From: an uncultured Pelagibacteraceae bacterium
Lineage (GTDB): Bacteria > Pseudomonadota > Alphaproteobacteria > Pelagibacterales > Pelagibacteraceae
Assembly: GCA_902522115.1 (NCBI GenBank)
Contig: CABYUV010000004.1
Coordinates: forward strand, 1-64,000
Direction: 5' to 3'
Length of the DNA stretch: 64,000 bases
Part shown: piece after piece, positions 8,790 to 17,860 of the stretch
Layout of the letters: each line of letters starts with the position of its first letter
Position numbering within the stretch: the stretch's first letter is position 1
The notes under the pieces: model-generated
What the model was told of the DNA's origin: nothing
What the model saw: the letters and a program-made list of their open reading frames with translations, nothing else
Databases searched by the model: none
Program-made: the position numbers and the translations under genes

Positions 8790-9737
8790 ATGAAAAAAAT
8801 AATATCATTACTATCTGCTCTAGTTATTTCTGTAGTGAGTTTTGCAGGAATTTCTAATGCCGATAGCAAAAAACCTATCGTAATCCCAACTCATAACTGG
8901 TCAAGCCAAATTGTTATGGCTTATGTTATTGGTGGAATTTTCGAAAGTATGGGTAATAACGTTACATATGCTGAGGGTGTAGACTCACAAGCAGTTTACG
9001 AGTCAATCAGACAGGGCGATGTAACTATATCACATGAAGTTTGGGAGTCTGCATTTGGTAAGTCTTTCGACACTGCTAGAGACAAGGGTGGTTTGTTAGA
9101 CTGGGGAGATCACGAGGCAAGAACTCTTGAAGATATGGGATATCCAAACTGGGTTGTTGAAAAAGGATTATGTCCAGGTTTACCAGATTGGACAGCTTTA
9201 AAAAATCCAGATTGTGCAAAAAACTTTACAACACCTGACTCTCCAGATGGAAAAGGAAGAATGTTGGAAGGTCCACAAACTTGGCATGGTGACTTAATTC
9301 CTCAAAGAATTGATGCGTTAGGTTTAGGTGACTTGTGGTGGGTAAAATTTGCAGGAGGTGCTGATGCACTTTGGGCAGAATTAAAAGCAGCTGAAAAAGA
9401 AGGAAGAGGAACAATTATATTCAACTGGACACCAAACTTTACAGATGGTGCTGGTTTTACATTTATTGATTTTCCTCCATACACAGCAGGTTGCAGACCA
9501 GCAGACGGTGGAGATGGTAAATGCGGTTCTCCTGATGGATACTTGAAAAAAGCAGTTCATGAGGATTTTCCAAAAACACATCCTAAGGCAGCAGCAGCTT
9601 TCAAGAAAATGTCATTTTCTACAAGTCAAATTGGAGCTATGGCGGCTTTAGTTGACGTTGATGGTATGACACACCAAGATGCAGCTAAAAAATGGTTAGC
9701 TGATAATGAGTCAACTTGGAAAGCTTTTGTAAAATAA
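8790..9737 (+). CDS. tmoX: TMAO-binding periplasmic protein
   Basis: This 315-residue protein has an N-terminal signal peptide (MKKIISLLSALVISVVSFAGISNA, likely cleaved after residue 24) and an OpuAC-type substrate-binding fold. It begins IVIPTHNWSSQIVMAYVIGGIFESMG and is rich in tryptophans (WESAFG, WHGDLIPQ, WWVKFAGGADALWAE, FNWTPNF) that could form the aromatic cage such proteins use for quaternary amines or TMAO. The pair CRPADGGDGKC could form a disulfide. The location divergent from tdm, with matching ATPase and fused permease genes downstream, supports TmoX rather than a generic glycine-betaine-binding protein. It is followed by a strong terminator, so it may be expressed above the rest of the transporter. 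Confidence 0.88.
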   Translation: MKKIISLLSALVISVVSFAGISNADSKKPIVIPTHNWSSQIVMAYVIGGIFESMGNNVTYAEGVDSQAVYESIRQGDVTISHEVWESAFGKSFDTARDKGGLLDWGDHEARTLEDMGYPNWVVEKGLCPGLPDWTALKNPDCAKNFTTPDSPDGKGRMLEGPQTWHGDLIPQRIDALGLGDLWWVKFAGGADALWAELKAAEKEGRGTIIFNWTPNFTDGAGFTFIDFPPYTAGCRPADGGDGKCGSPDGYLKKAVHEDFPKTHPKAAAAFKKMSFSTSQIGAMAALVDVDGMTHQDAAKKWLADNESTWKAFVK

Positions 9738-9763
9738 GGATTATTAAAAAAGTTAAAAATTTA

Positions 9764-9798
9764 AATCTCCCCCATTTATTTGGGGGGGATTTTTTTTT
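9764..9798 (+). terminator. Rho-independent terminator after tmoX
   Basis: An 11-bp stem pairs AATCTCCCCCA (9764-9774) with TGGGGGGGATT (9781-9791), with one G-U wobble and a six-base loop, and is followed by a long T run. It lies 27 bases past the tmoX stop codon. This is one of the clearest terminators in the window. It would limit read-through from tmoX into the MORN gene and tmoWV, giving excess binding protein over permease. Confidence 0.85.
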
Positions 9799-9823
9799 AG
9801 TTAATTTTGTGTAAAATACATCT

Positions 9824-10201
9824 ATGAAAAAATTTCTTCTTATATTTCTTTTTAGCTTTCTAGTAATTTCATCAGTATTTGCTCGAAGTACAGGTTGTAA
9901 AGAAGGCAACTGTGAAAACGGATATGGGAAGTGGATTTATACAGATAAAACTACATATGAAGGAGAATGGGTTGGTACAAAAAAAAATGGTAAAGGGGTC
10001 GAAACTTGGCCAAATGGCTACATCTATAAAGGAGAATTTAAAAATAGTGAATGGAGTGGAGTAGGAACTCTATTTTTTCCAGATGGATCTACATATGAAG
10101 GAGAGTGGGCAAATGGTTTTATGAACGGAAAAGGAACTTTCACCTGGTCTAATGGAAAACAAAAAACTGGAACTTGGCTGAACGGAAAATTACAAGAATA
10201 A
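9824..10201 (+). CDS. Exported MORN-repeat protein between tmoX and tmoW
   Basis: The 125-residue protein has a signal peptide (MKKFLLIFLFSFLVISSVFA) followed by about four MORN repeats: YEGEWVGTKKNGKG, YKGEFKNSEWSGVG, YEGEWANGFMNGKG and a final KTGTWLNG. MORN repeats form a beta-hairpin ribbon that often binds membranes or proteins. No enzymatic domain is present. The two mature cysteines near the N-terminus (GCKEGNCENG) could form a disulfide. It lies between the binding protein and the ATPase/permease genes of the TMAO transporter and overlaps the next gene by one base (TAATG). Its role is unknown. It may be an envelope protein carried along in the operon rather than a transporter component. 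Confidence 0.75.
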   Translation: MKKFLLIFLFSFLVISSVFARSTGCKEGNCENGYGKWIYTDKTTYEGEWVGTKKNGKGVETWPNGYIYKGEFKNSEWSGVGTLFFPDGSTYEGEWANGFMNGKGTFTWSNGKQKTGTWLNGKLQE

Positions 10202-10752
10202 TGTCAAAAGAAAATTATTTTAACAAGTTAAAAGAATTACCTCAGGACTTAAGACAATTTATAGGTTTAATTTTAATAACATTAATCATTATTTTATCTT
10301 TTACTATTTTAAATGGATTGTTTGGACAAGGGGATGACTTAGTTAAAAGAATGAAATTAGAAGAAGAAAGAATTGCTGAAGAAAAAAAACTTAGTGCCCT
10401 TATTTCAAAACTTCCATCTGGAATTCTAGTCACCTTTGATGGGACAGATCACCATAAATTGACTGATGAGATATATGAACAAGTTTGTAAAGCTACAAAA
10501 CTAATTCCACAGCGTGCAATTATGGGGGCAAATTTTTTAAATCATAGAGCGCATGAAATTTACACTATAAATGGAAACAAAATTGATGAAACATTTGTAG
10601 AATGGGACCAAGAAAAAGGTAGATGTTTAGCAGGTTTTACTGTCAGTGGAAATAATGTTGGAGTGGATGAAAGTATAACAGTAAGTGGTGAGGCATTAAG
10701 TTTTTTAAGCACAGGAATTGATACAAGAGTTTATTTTATAAAAAATTTTTAA
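10201..10752 (+). CDS. Single-pass membrane protein of unknown function
   Basis: The ORF track starts at 10174, but the ATG at 10201 overlaps the MORN stop codon as TAATG and is the better start, giving 183 residues (MSKENYFNK). One hydrophobic segment, residues about 18-40 (FIGLILITLIIILSFTILNGLFG), is followed by a charged, possibly coiled stretch (MKLEEERIAEEKKL) and an extracytoplasmic domain of about 120 residues. I recognise no family. Coupling to the MORN gene and its place just before tmoW suggest the two act together, perhaps in the envelope. Confidence 0.6.
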   Translation: MSKENYFNKLKELPQDLRQFIGLILITLIIILSFTILNGLFGQGDDLVKRMKLEEERIAEEKKLSALISKLPSGILVTFDGTDHHKLTDEIYEQVCKATKLIPQRAIMGANFLNHRAHEIYTINGNKIDETFVEWDQEKGRCLAGFTVSGNNVGVDESITVSGEALSFLSTGIDTRVYFIKNF

Positions 10753-10814
10753 TGAGGAGGAACAATTATTACGATTTTAATTTATATAAATATCGTATAA
10801 CTTTATAAAAATTT

Positions 10815-11843
10815 ATGTCTGATGCAGTAATTAAATGCGAGTCGGTTTATAAAATTTTTGGTGAAAATGCCAAAAAAATGCTTCAAGAGGCAAACGGCAA
10901 TGTAGACGCAAAAACTTTTCAAGATAACGGGTGTATAGTTGGAGTGAATAATGCTTCTTTTGAAGTTGCAAAAGGAGAAATGCTGGTTGTCATGGGCTTA
11001 TCTGGATCAGGCAAGTCAACATTACTAAGATGTATTTCAAGATTAACAGATGCAACAGGTGGAAAAATTTTTATTGAAGGTCAGGATTTATTACAATTAA
11101 ATAATAAAGAACTTATTGATCTTAGAAGAAATAAAATGGGGATGGTTTTTCAGAGTTTTGCATTACTCCCTCACAAAACTGTTGTAGAAAATATCGCTTT
11201 TCCACTTCAAATAAAAGGAATTAAAGTTGAAGAAAGTATTGGTAAAGCAATGGAGATGGTTAAGCTGGTTGGTCTTGATGGAAGAGAAAATTATTTTCCA
11301 AGAGAACTTTCTGGAGGACAGCAACAAAGAGTTGGTATAGCAAGGTCTCTTGCTGTGGAGCCAGATATATGGTTTTTAGACGAACCATTTTCAGCACTAG
11401 ATCCTTTGATTAGAAAAGAAATGCAAGACGAATTTTTAAGGCTTCAAGAGCAATTAAAAAAAACAATTATGTTTATAACCCATGATTTTGATGAAGCTTT
11501 GAAACTTGCTGATCGTATTGCAATTATGAAAGATGGTTTAATAGAACAATTAGATACTCCTGCTAAGATTGTTTTAAATCCAGCAACAGAATATGTAAGA
11601 AAATTTACTGAAGAAGTGCCAAGAGAAAAAGTTTTATTAATAGAGGATGTTATGGATAAATCTACAGATAGTGTGGGTGATTTAAAGGTTTTAAAAGATG
11701 AGGTGATAGAAAATGTTGCTGAAAAAATTCTTACTCAGGAAAAAACAGTAGGTGTTATCGATGATAAAAATAATTTAATTGGTTCAATCAATCCCTCAAG
11801 AATAATTAACACAGTTTTTGGTGGAAGAAGAAACGGAAATTAA
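10815..11843 (+). CDS. tmoW: TMAO ABC transporter ATP-binding protein
   Basis: The 342-residue ATPase has a Walker A GLSGSGKST at about residue 62, Q-loop MGMVFQSFALLPHKTV, signature LSGGQQQRVGIARSL, Walker B/D-loop WFLDEPFSALDPL and switch histidine FITHDFDEAL. A C-terminal extension of about 90 residues resembles the regulatory tails of ProV/OpuAA-type importers. An unusual N-terminal insert (GENAKKMLQEANGNVDAKTFQ) is also seen in the glycine-betaine ProV group. It is followed two bases later by the fused permease, so the two form one transcription unit. TMAO specificity is inferred from tmoX and tdm. It could also energise the ATPase-less betaine permease at 38 kb. Confidence 0.88.
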   Translation: MSDAVIKCESVYKIFGENAKKMLQEANGNVDAKTFQDNGCIVGVNNASFEVAKGEMLVVMGLSGSGKSTLLRCISRLTDATGGKIFIEGQDLLQLNNKELIDLRRNKMGMVFQSFALLPHKTVVENIAFPLQIKGIKVEESIGKAMEMVKLVGLDGRENYFPRELSGGQQQRVGIARSLAVEPDIWFLDEPFSALDPLIRKEMQDEFLRLQEQLKKTIMFITHDFDEALKLADRIAIMKDGLIEQLDTPAKIVLNPATEYVRKFTEEVPREKVLLIEDVMDKSTDSVGDLKVLKDEVIENVAEKILTQEKTVGVIDDKNNLIGSINPSRIINTVFGGRRNGN

Positions 11844-11845
11844 TT

Positions 11846-13999
11846 ATGGAAATTTTAAAGAAATATCCAAAATTATTTCAATGGTTATTTTTATTACTTG
11901 TTTTTTTTGGTTTATGTTTTGCAATTGATGTTCCCGAAACATATAAATTTATAAGAGGTCAAGCAGAATTTGTTAAGGATCCAAATCAAAGTACATACGT
12001 TTTTCTTGGTAAAGAGGTAAGATATTACGCCTTTGATGTATTTTGGAGGCTACCTCCATTATTAGGATGGCTACCTATTTGGATTAACGATTCATTATTT
12101 TTTTTAATGAATGAGTGGATGCCATTAGAGTTTTGGAATGAAGATACTCAAGAATTTAAAACTCGACCTTTATTATTAGAAGTAAGTAGAAAATTAACGT
12201 TTTTTATGACTTTTTTAATTGAATTGATAAGAGAAATTTTAATAGGTGGCATAAATACAATAGTTACATTTACAGGTTGGGATTGGATTAGCGACAATCC
12301 TTGGGCAGAATTGCCTGGTTTACCTTGGACAATAGTTACAGCAGGAGCAGTATTGCTTAGCTATCATTTAAGTGGAAGAGGCCTTGCTTTATTTGCAGGT
12401 TTAACCATGGTTTATATTTCTATATTTGGCCAATGGAAACCATCAATGCAAACCCTTTCTTTTATTTTGGTTGCTGCACCTTTGTCATTTATGTTTGGTT
12501 TAGGTTTAGGTATTGCAGCATTTAGAAATAAGCGTGTTGAGAAAGCATTGTATCCAATTCTTTTAGTTATGCAAACCATGCCACAATATGCAGTTTTAGT
12601 TCCTGCAATGGTTTTGTTTGGAGTTGGTGATCATGCTGCGGTTATCATCACGATGGTAGTTGCAATTCCACCAATGATATTATTAACCATATTAGGTTTA
12701 AGAGCAGTTCCTCCAGAGGTTATAGAAGCAGGAAAAATGAGCGGATGCAACAATTGGCAATTAATGTTCAAAGTTTTAATTCCAACAGCTAGAAGAGATA
12801 TTTTGATTGGTGTAAACCAAGTTATAATGGTTTGTTTTTCTATGGCTGTTATTTCGGCTTTTATAGCTGCAAAAGGCTTGGGATATAATTTACTTTTAGC
12901 ATTAAATAGACTTGATATTGGTCTGGCCTTAGAAGCTGGTTTGTGCATCAGTTTAATTGCAATACTTTTAGATAAAATGTCATTGGCTTGGGCCAATAAA
13001 CAAGAGGATTATTTTGGTAATCTAACTTTTATACAAAGAAATAAGAATATTTTATTTTTTCTTGGAACAGTAATTGTTGGTATTGTACTTGCATATATAG
13101 GAACTTATTTATTTAAAGGAACTCATAATTACTTATTTGAGGTTCCACATAATAAGGGTATTTCAACAGCTGATTTTTGGAACAGAGGAGTTGATTGGAT
13201 ATTTGATACTTTTTTTGTTTATATTAAAGCATTTAATACATGGTTAATTCAAGATGTCCTTCAACCAATGAGAGCTATGTATTTAAGAATGCCTGCTATA
13301 GCTACTATAGTTTTAGTTGTAGGAGCAGGATATTTAATCGGTGGAATTCGTTCTGCTTTAATTGTGTGTGGATTAACATTATTTATAGCATTAAGTCCTT
13401 GGTGGGATAGAGCTTTAGTTACAACATATATGGCAACTTTTGGAGTAATTGTGTCCTGTACTATCGGTTTTATAGTAGGAACTCTAAGTTTTCAAAACAA
13501 GCATTCAGCAAGTTTTATGCTAGGAGTTTGTGATATTTTTCAAACATTCCCTTCATTTGTTTATTTAATTCCTGTTATGATGTTATTTGGAATAACAGAT
13601 ACATCTGTTTTGATAGCTGTAATTGTCTATGCAACAATCCCTGCAACTAGATACACAATAGAAGGACTTAGAAGTGTTCCAGCAGGTCTACACGATGCAG
13701 CTACAATGTCTGGGGTTAATAAATTTCAAAGATTAACTAAAATAGAATTTCCACTAGCCTTCCCACATATGATGCTTGGTATAAACCAAACAATAGTTTT
13801 TGCGTTATTTATGGTAATTATTGGAGCTTTTATAGGGACAGAAGATTTAGGACAATATATTTTAAAAGCTTTATCTGATAAAAATGGAGCAGGAATTGGA
13901 CTAACGCTCGGTGTTTGCGTTGCATTCATAGCTTTAATATTTGATAATCTGATAAGAAGTTGGGTAGAAAAAAGAAAAAAACATCTTGGCATAGCTTAG
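11846..13999 (+). CDS. tmoV: TMAO ABC transporter permease (fused tandem)
   Basis: The 717-residue permease is a head-to-tail fusion of two BPD_transp_1 modules. Each has the cytoplasmic EAA loop that contacts the ATPase: GLRAVPPEVIEAGKMSG near residue 285 and GLRSVPAGLHDAATMSG near residue 610. Many hydrophobic segments flank each, with an extra long N-terminal region that includes a first transmembrane helix at about residues 11-27. Ordinary OpuAB/ProW permeases have a single module of about 290 residues, as at 38 kb in this window. A fused permease fits the TmoV described in Ruegeria. It follows tmoW by two bases. Confidence 0.87.
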   Translation: MEILKKYPKLFQWLFLLLVFFGLCFAIDVPETYKFIRGQAEFVKDPNQSTYVFLGKEVRYYAFDVFWRLPPLLGWLPIWINDSLFFLMNEWMPLEFWNEDTQEFKTRPLLLEVSRKLTFFMTFLIELIREILIGGINTIVTFTGWDWISDNPWAELPGLPWTIVTAGAVLLSYHLSGRGLALFAGLTMVYISIFGQWKPSMQTLSFILVAAPLSFMFGLGLGIAAFRNKRVEKALYPILLVMQTMPQYAVLVPAMVLFGVGDHAAVIITMVVAIPPMILLTILGLRAVPPEVIEAGKMSGCNNWQLMFKVLIPTARRDILIGVNQVIMVCFSMAVISAFIAAKGLGYNLLLALNRLDIGLALEAGLCISLIAILLDKMSLAWANKQEDYFGNLTFIQRNKNILFFLGTVIVGIVLAYIGTYLFKGTHNYLFEVPHNKGISTADFWNRGVDWIFDTFFVYIKAFNTWLIQDVLQPMRAMYLRMPAIATIVLVVGAGYLIGGIRSALIVCGLTLFIALSPWWDRALVTTYMATFGVIVSCTIGFIVGTLSFQNKHSASFMLGVCDIFQTFPSFVYLIPVMMLFGITDTSVLIAVIVYATIPATRYTIEGLRSVPAGLHDAATMSGVNKFQRLTKIEFPLAFPHMMLGINQTIVFALFMVIIGAFIGTEDLGQYILKALSDKNGAGIGLTLGVCVAFIALIFDNLIRSWVEKRKKHLGIA

Positions 14000-14003
14000 T
14001 ATT

Positions 14004-15482
14004 TTGAAAAAATTTATCGTCTCCATAGATCAAGGAACAACCTCATCAAGAGTAGTTTTGTTTGATACCAAAGGTAACATTCAATTTATTTCGCAATATG
14101 AATTTAAGCAATACTTTCCAAGAAATGGATGGGTCGAACATAATCCAAATGAAATTTGGTTGACAACAATTAAAGCATTAAAACAAGTAATTAAAAAAGC
14201 TATAAGTTTGAAAGGACAAATACTTACGATTGGAATAACAAATCAAAGAGAAACTACAATTTTGTGGAATAAAAAAAATGGAAAACCTATTTATAATGCA
14301 ATCGTTTGGCAAGATAGAAGAACCCAAGAATATTGTAAATTTCTAAAGAATAAAAATTACGAAAATACTTTTAGAAAAAAAACAGGTTTATTTATAGATC
14401 CTTATTTTTCCGCCACTAAAATAAAATGGATTTTAAATAATGTAAAAATTTCTAAAAGATTACTTAATTCAAATAATTTATTATTTGGCACGGTAGACAC
14501 CTTCTTAATCTGGAAATTGACTAAAGGCAAACATCATTTAACTGAAGCTACAAATGCAAGTAGAACTATGTTATTTAATATAAATAATAATAAATGGGAT
14601 AATGAAATTTTACAGAAATTAAAAATTCCAAAGAGTATTTTGCCAGAGGTAAAGAATTCTGCAGATAACTTTGGAAAAACAGACAAGAAAGTTGTAGGAA
14701 AAGAAATACCCATTTCAGCTGTTTTAGGAGACCAACAAGCAGCTGCTGTAGGACAAGCTTGTTTTGAAAAAGGATCTATTAAAAGCACTTATGGTACTGG
14801 CGCTTTTATTATAATGAACACAGGATCAAAAAAAATTAATTCAAAAAATAAGTTATTAACTACAATTTGTTATAGATTGAACAATAAAAATACCTATGCT
14901 CTTGAAGGTTCTATTTTCATTGCTGGAGCAGGGGTACAGTGGTTAAGGGACAAAATAAAATTAATAAACAATGCTTATGAAACTGAAAAAATTGCCAAAT
15001 TAACAAAAAGCAATAATGAGGTTTATATTGTACCAGCTTTTAGTGGAATAGGCGCTCCTTATTGGAGACCTGATGCAAGAGGATTGATAACAGGAATTAC
15101 AAGAGATACAGATTGGAAAAATTTAGTTAGAGCAACAGTCGAGTCAGTTGCTTATCAAAGTTATGATTTATTTTATTCAATGAATAAAGATGGTTTAAAA
15201 CCTAGAATAGTAAAAATTGATGGTGGTATGGTTGCTAATAATTGGTTTTCACAATTTTTGGCAGATGTAATTAATTTAAAAGTAATTCGACCCAAAGTCT
15301 TAGAAACGACTGCTCTCGGAGCTGCTTTGTTTGCAGGATATCAAATAGGAGAATTCAAATCATTAAATCAGATAAAAAACACGTGGAAAAAAGATAAAGC
15401 TTTTAAGCCAAAAATTAATAAAAAACTTAGAAATCATATATTGCATGGTTGGAAGCAAGCAATTAAAAAAACCTTAGCATAA
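14004..15482 (+). CDS. glpK: Glycerol kinase
   Basis: The 492-residue FGGY-family kinase opens with SIDQGTTSSRVVLFD and carries ITNQRETTILW, NAIVWQDRRT, GDQQAAAVGQACFEKG, STYGTGAFI and KIDGGMVANNWFSQFLAD, all typical of GlpK, which phosphorylates glycerol to glycerol 3-phosphate. The start codon is TTG, five bases past the tmoV stop. The reading frame begins KKFIVSIDQ exactly where the family begins, so the TTG start is credible. The following gene is gpsA, so both genes producing or consuming glycerol 3-phosphate are paired. The link to TMAO genes is positional only. Confidence 0.93.
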   Translation: MKKFIVSIDQGTTSSRVVLFDTKGNIQFISQYEFKQYFPRNGWVEHNPNEIWLTTIKALKQVIKKAISLKGQILTIGITNQRETTILWNKKNGKPIYNAIVWQDRRTQEYCKFLKNKNYENTFRKKTGLFIDPYFSATKIKWILNNVKISKRLLNSNNLLFGTVDTFLIWKLTKGKHHLTEATNASRTMLFNINNNKWDNEILQKLKIPKSILPEVKNSADNFGKTDKKVVGKEIPISAVLGDQQAAAVGQACFEKGSIKSTYGTGAFIIMNTGSKKINSKNKLLTTICYRLNNKNTYALEGSIFIAGAGVQWLRDKIKLINNAYETEKIAKLTKSNNEVYIVPAFSGIGAPYWRPDARGLITGITRDTDWKNLVRATVESVAYQSYDLFYSMNKDGLKPRIVKIDGGMVANNWFSQFLADVINLKVIRPKVLETTALGAALFAGYQIGEFKSLNQIKNTWKKDKAFKPKINKKLRNHILHGWKQAIKKTLA

Positions 15483-15490
15483 AGATAAAA

Positions 15491-16447
15491 ATGAAAAAAA
15501 TATTAATTATTGGTGCGGGAGCTATGGGATCTGCTTTCTCAATACCTTTGCTAGATAATGGTCACTCAGTTATGTTAACAGAGCCATACAATTTTAAATT
15601 ATTACAAAAATTAAACTCAAAAAAAAAATTTCATCCATTATTAAATATAAATTTACCAAAAAAATTGAAAATAATTAAGTTTTCAAGTGATATTTTTAAT
15701 CGTAACTGGGACTTAATTGTGATTGCTGTAAGTTCTATAGGGATAGACTTAATTGGAAAAAATCTATCAAAAGTTAAAAATAAGTCTCCTATTTTGGTAT
15801 TAACAAAAGGTCTTAAATTAAAAGATGGAAGCTTAATTTCAATGTCTAGCTTATTAGCAAATTATAATAAGAATTTAAATATTTCAGTTTTGAAAGGTCC
15901 ATGTTTAGCAAATGAACTAGCTAAAAAAATAAAAAGCTTCACTGTAGTTGCAAATAAAAATATTAATATCGCAAAAAAAATTGGAAAATTAATTTCGACA
16001 AATTATTACCAAACCGAATTTAGTAGAGATGTAAGTGGAGTTGAATTTTTATCTGCTATAAAAAATATTTACTCTATGATAATTGGGGCTGGACAATGGC
16101 ACAATACATCTTCAGCATTATTTAAAAAATCAATAGATGAAATGAAATATCTTTCAAATTATTTTAAGGGTAAAAAAGAAACTGTTTACGGTTTGGCAGG
16201 TTTAGGAGATTTATACGTAAGTGCAATGGGGGGAAGAAATAGTAAAATGGGAGAGTACCTTGGAAAAGGCTATACTTTTACCCAAGCGAAGAAAAAGTTT
16301 ATGAAAAATGACACAATAGAAGGAAGTGATTTAGCAAGAGAAATTGCTCCTTTTGTATTTAGAAAAATTAATAAAAGAAAAATTCCTTTAATGATCTCTT
16401 TATTAGAGGCAATTGTTAAAAATAAAAAATTAAAAATTAAATATTAA
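15491..16447 (+). CDS. gpsA: NAD(P)-dependent glycerol-3-phosphate dehydrogenase
   Basis: The 318-residue protein starts with the Rossmann motif ILIIGAGAMGSAFSIPL and has LTKGLKLKDG, VLKGPCLANELAKK and a C-terminal block VYGLAGLGDLYVSAMGGRNSKMGEYLGKG with TIEGSDLAREI, the usual GpsA signature. It interconverts dihydroxyacetone phosphate and glycerol 3-phosphate for phospholipid synthesis or glycerol use. It follows glpK by eight bases, and its 3' end lies four bases from the convergent tmm gene. No oddity is seen beyond high lysine and asparagine content, which matches the AT-rich genome. Confidence 0.92.
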   Translation: MKKILIIGAGAMGSAFSIPLLDNGHSVMLTEPYNFKLLQKLNSKKKFHPLLNINLPKKLKIIKFSSDIFNRNWDLIVIAVSSIGIDLIGKNLSKVKNKSPILVLTKGLKLKDGSLISMSSLLANYNKNLNISVLKGPCLANELAKKIKSFTVVANKNINIAKKIGKLISTNYYQTEFSRDVSGVEFLSAIKNIYSMIIGAGQWHNTSSALFKKSIDEMKYLSNYFKGKKETVYGLAGLGDLYVSAMGGRNSKMGEYLGKGYTFTQAKKKFMKNDTIEGSDLAREIAPFVFRKINKRKIPLMISLLEAIVKNKKLKIKY

Positions 16448-16451
16448 TTTT

Positions 16452-17783
16452 TTATTTATTTAAAAAAGTTTCCATAGAGTCATCCATTGCTGTTGCCCAA
16501 GGCGTATGATGAATTGGTGCAACTGATCCAGTCACAGGAGATGAAAACGATTTATTTCTATAAGTTAGAATATTCTCTACTTTATGATGTTCCCATTCTT
16601 TGAAATGTTTTCTGATTAATTCAAAATCAATTTTAGGATAATCAGACATATCATGAAGTTCTTTTGTATATTCTGTTTGAAAATCAATCATTTGATCAGG
16701 ATTTTCTAATTTTTCCTCCATCGATACCCACTTATTAATGTCTTTATCTATTTCTTCATTACTAGGCATTTTTATTTTATCCATGATTACATCTCTTGCG
16801 TACCATGCTTGACAATCAAACATATTAAAAGTGTGAAATTGATCCTGCATACCTAAATATAAAAGCTTATGATTATCTTGCCATACAACACCTTTATAAA
16901 GTTTTGGAGGATATAATCTGTTATGTGTTTTTAATTTTAAACTTTCATCTAAAAAAGGAAAATGATGCAGATATCCAGTACACAAAATGACTACATCAGC
17001 ATTTTGCTCTGTTCCATCTTTAAATATAGCTTTTTTTCCATCTAATTTGCTTAAATAATGTACTTCTTTCATGCCATCCGGCCATTTAAAACCCATAGGA
17101 TTATGCCTGTAACCAATTGTTACGCTTTTAGCACCGTATTTATTACATTGCAGAGCTACATCTTCAGCAGAATAACTGCTACCCAAAACAATTACATCTT
17201 TTCCTCTAAATTCTTCTGCATCTCTGAAATCATGTGAATGCATTATTCTTCCAGGGAAAGAGTTCATTCCTTTATATTCAGGAACAAAAGGTACAGAAAA
17301 ATGTCCTGTGCTGACCACCAAATAATCAAAAGTATCACTTAAAATTTTGTTGTTAACTTTATCTTGATAGCTAATCTCAAACTTGTCATTTTTATATACA
17401 GTATTTGTGACCCTAGTATTAAATTTAATTTTGCTTTTTATATTACCTTTACTAACTCTTCCCAAAATATAATTTTGAAGGACCTCTCTTGGTGGAAAAG
17501 ATGGAATTGGCTTTCCAAAATGTTCATCAAAAGAATAATCAGCAAATTCTAAACATTCTTTAGGTCCATTAGACCATAGGTATCTATACATACTGTTGGG
17601 AATAGGATCTCCATATTGATCTGAACCAGTCCTCCAGTTGTAGTTCCATAAACCACCCCAACTTTCTTGTTTCTCAAAGCAAACTATTTCAGGAATTTTT
17701 TCTCCATTTTTTTCTAAATGCTCAAATGCTCTTAAAATTGAAAGTCCGCATGGACCAGCGCCAATGATTGCTACTTTTGACAT
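16452..17783 (-). CDS. tmm: Trimethylamine monooxygenase
   Basis: The ORF track extends to 17831, but MSKVAIIGAG starting at 17783 is the natural start, giving 443 residues, the usual Tmm size. The FAD motif is GAGPCGLSILRAF near residue 8. The flavin-monooxygenase fingerprint is FPGRIMHSHDFRD. The NADPH site is VLGSSYSAEDVALQC, and ILCTGYLHHFPFL is the later conserved block. Tmm oxidises trimethylamine to TMAO with NADPH and O2. Upstream, MetSerLys follows a 77-base gap to the divergent iron alcohol dehydrogenase. Together with tdm and tmoXWV this gives a complete TMA to TMAO to dimethylamine route in 11 kb. Confidence 0.93.
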   Translation of the reverse strand: MSKVAIIGAGPCGLSILRAFEHLEKNGEKIPEIVCFEKQESWGGLWNYNWRTGSDQYGDPIPNSMYRYLWSNGPKECLEFADYSFDEHFGKPIPSFPPREVLQNYILGRVSKGNIKSKIKFNTRVTNTVYKNDKFEISYQDKVNNKILSDTFDYLVVSTGHFSVPFVPEYKGMNSFPGRIMHSHDFRDAEEFRGKDVIVLGSSYSAEDVALQCNKYGAKSVTIGYRHNPMGFKWPDGMKEVHYLSKLDGKKAIFKDGTEQNADVVILCTGYLHHFPFLDESLKLKTHNRLYPPKLYKGVVWQDNHKLLYLGMQDQFHTFNMFDCQAWYARDVIMDKIKMPSNEEIDKDINKWVSMEEKLENPDQMIDFQTEYTKELHDMSDYPKIDFELIRKHFKEWEHHKVENILTYRNKSFSSPVTGSVAPIHHTPWATAMDDSMETFLNK

Positions 17784-17860
17784 AGAATTTTTCCTATCAT
17801 TAATAAATATATAAATATATCTTAATACCAATTTTAAAAAAAATAAAATTATATTTTGTT

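Noticed and set aside
10752-10808. 18-codon ORF overlapping the end of the 10201-10752 gene, containing AGGAGG
   Set aside because: Too short, no conserved feature; the AGGAGG more likely reflects a vestigial ribosome-binding site than a gene.
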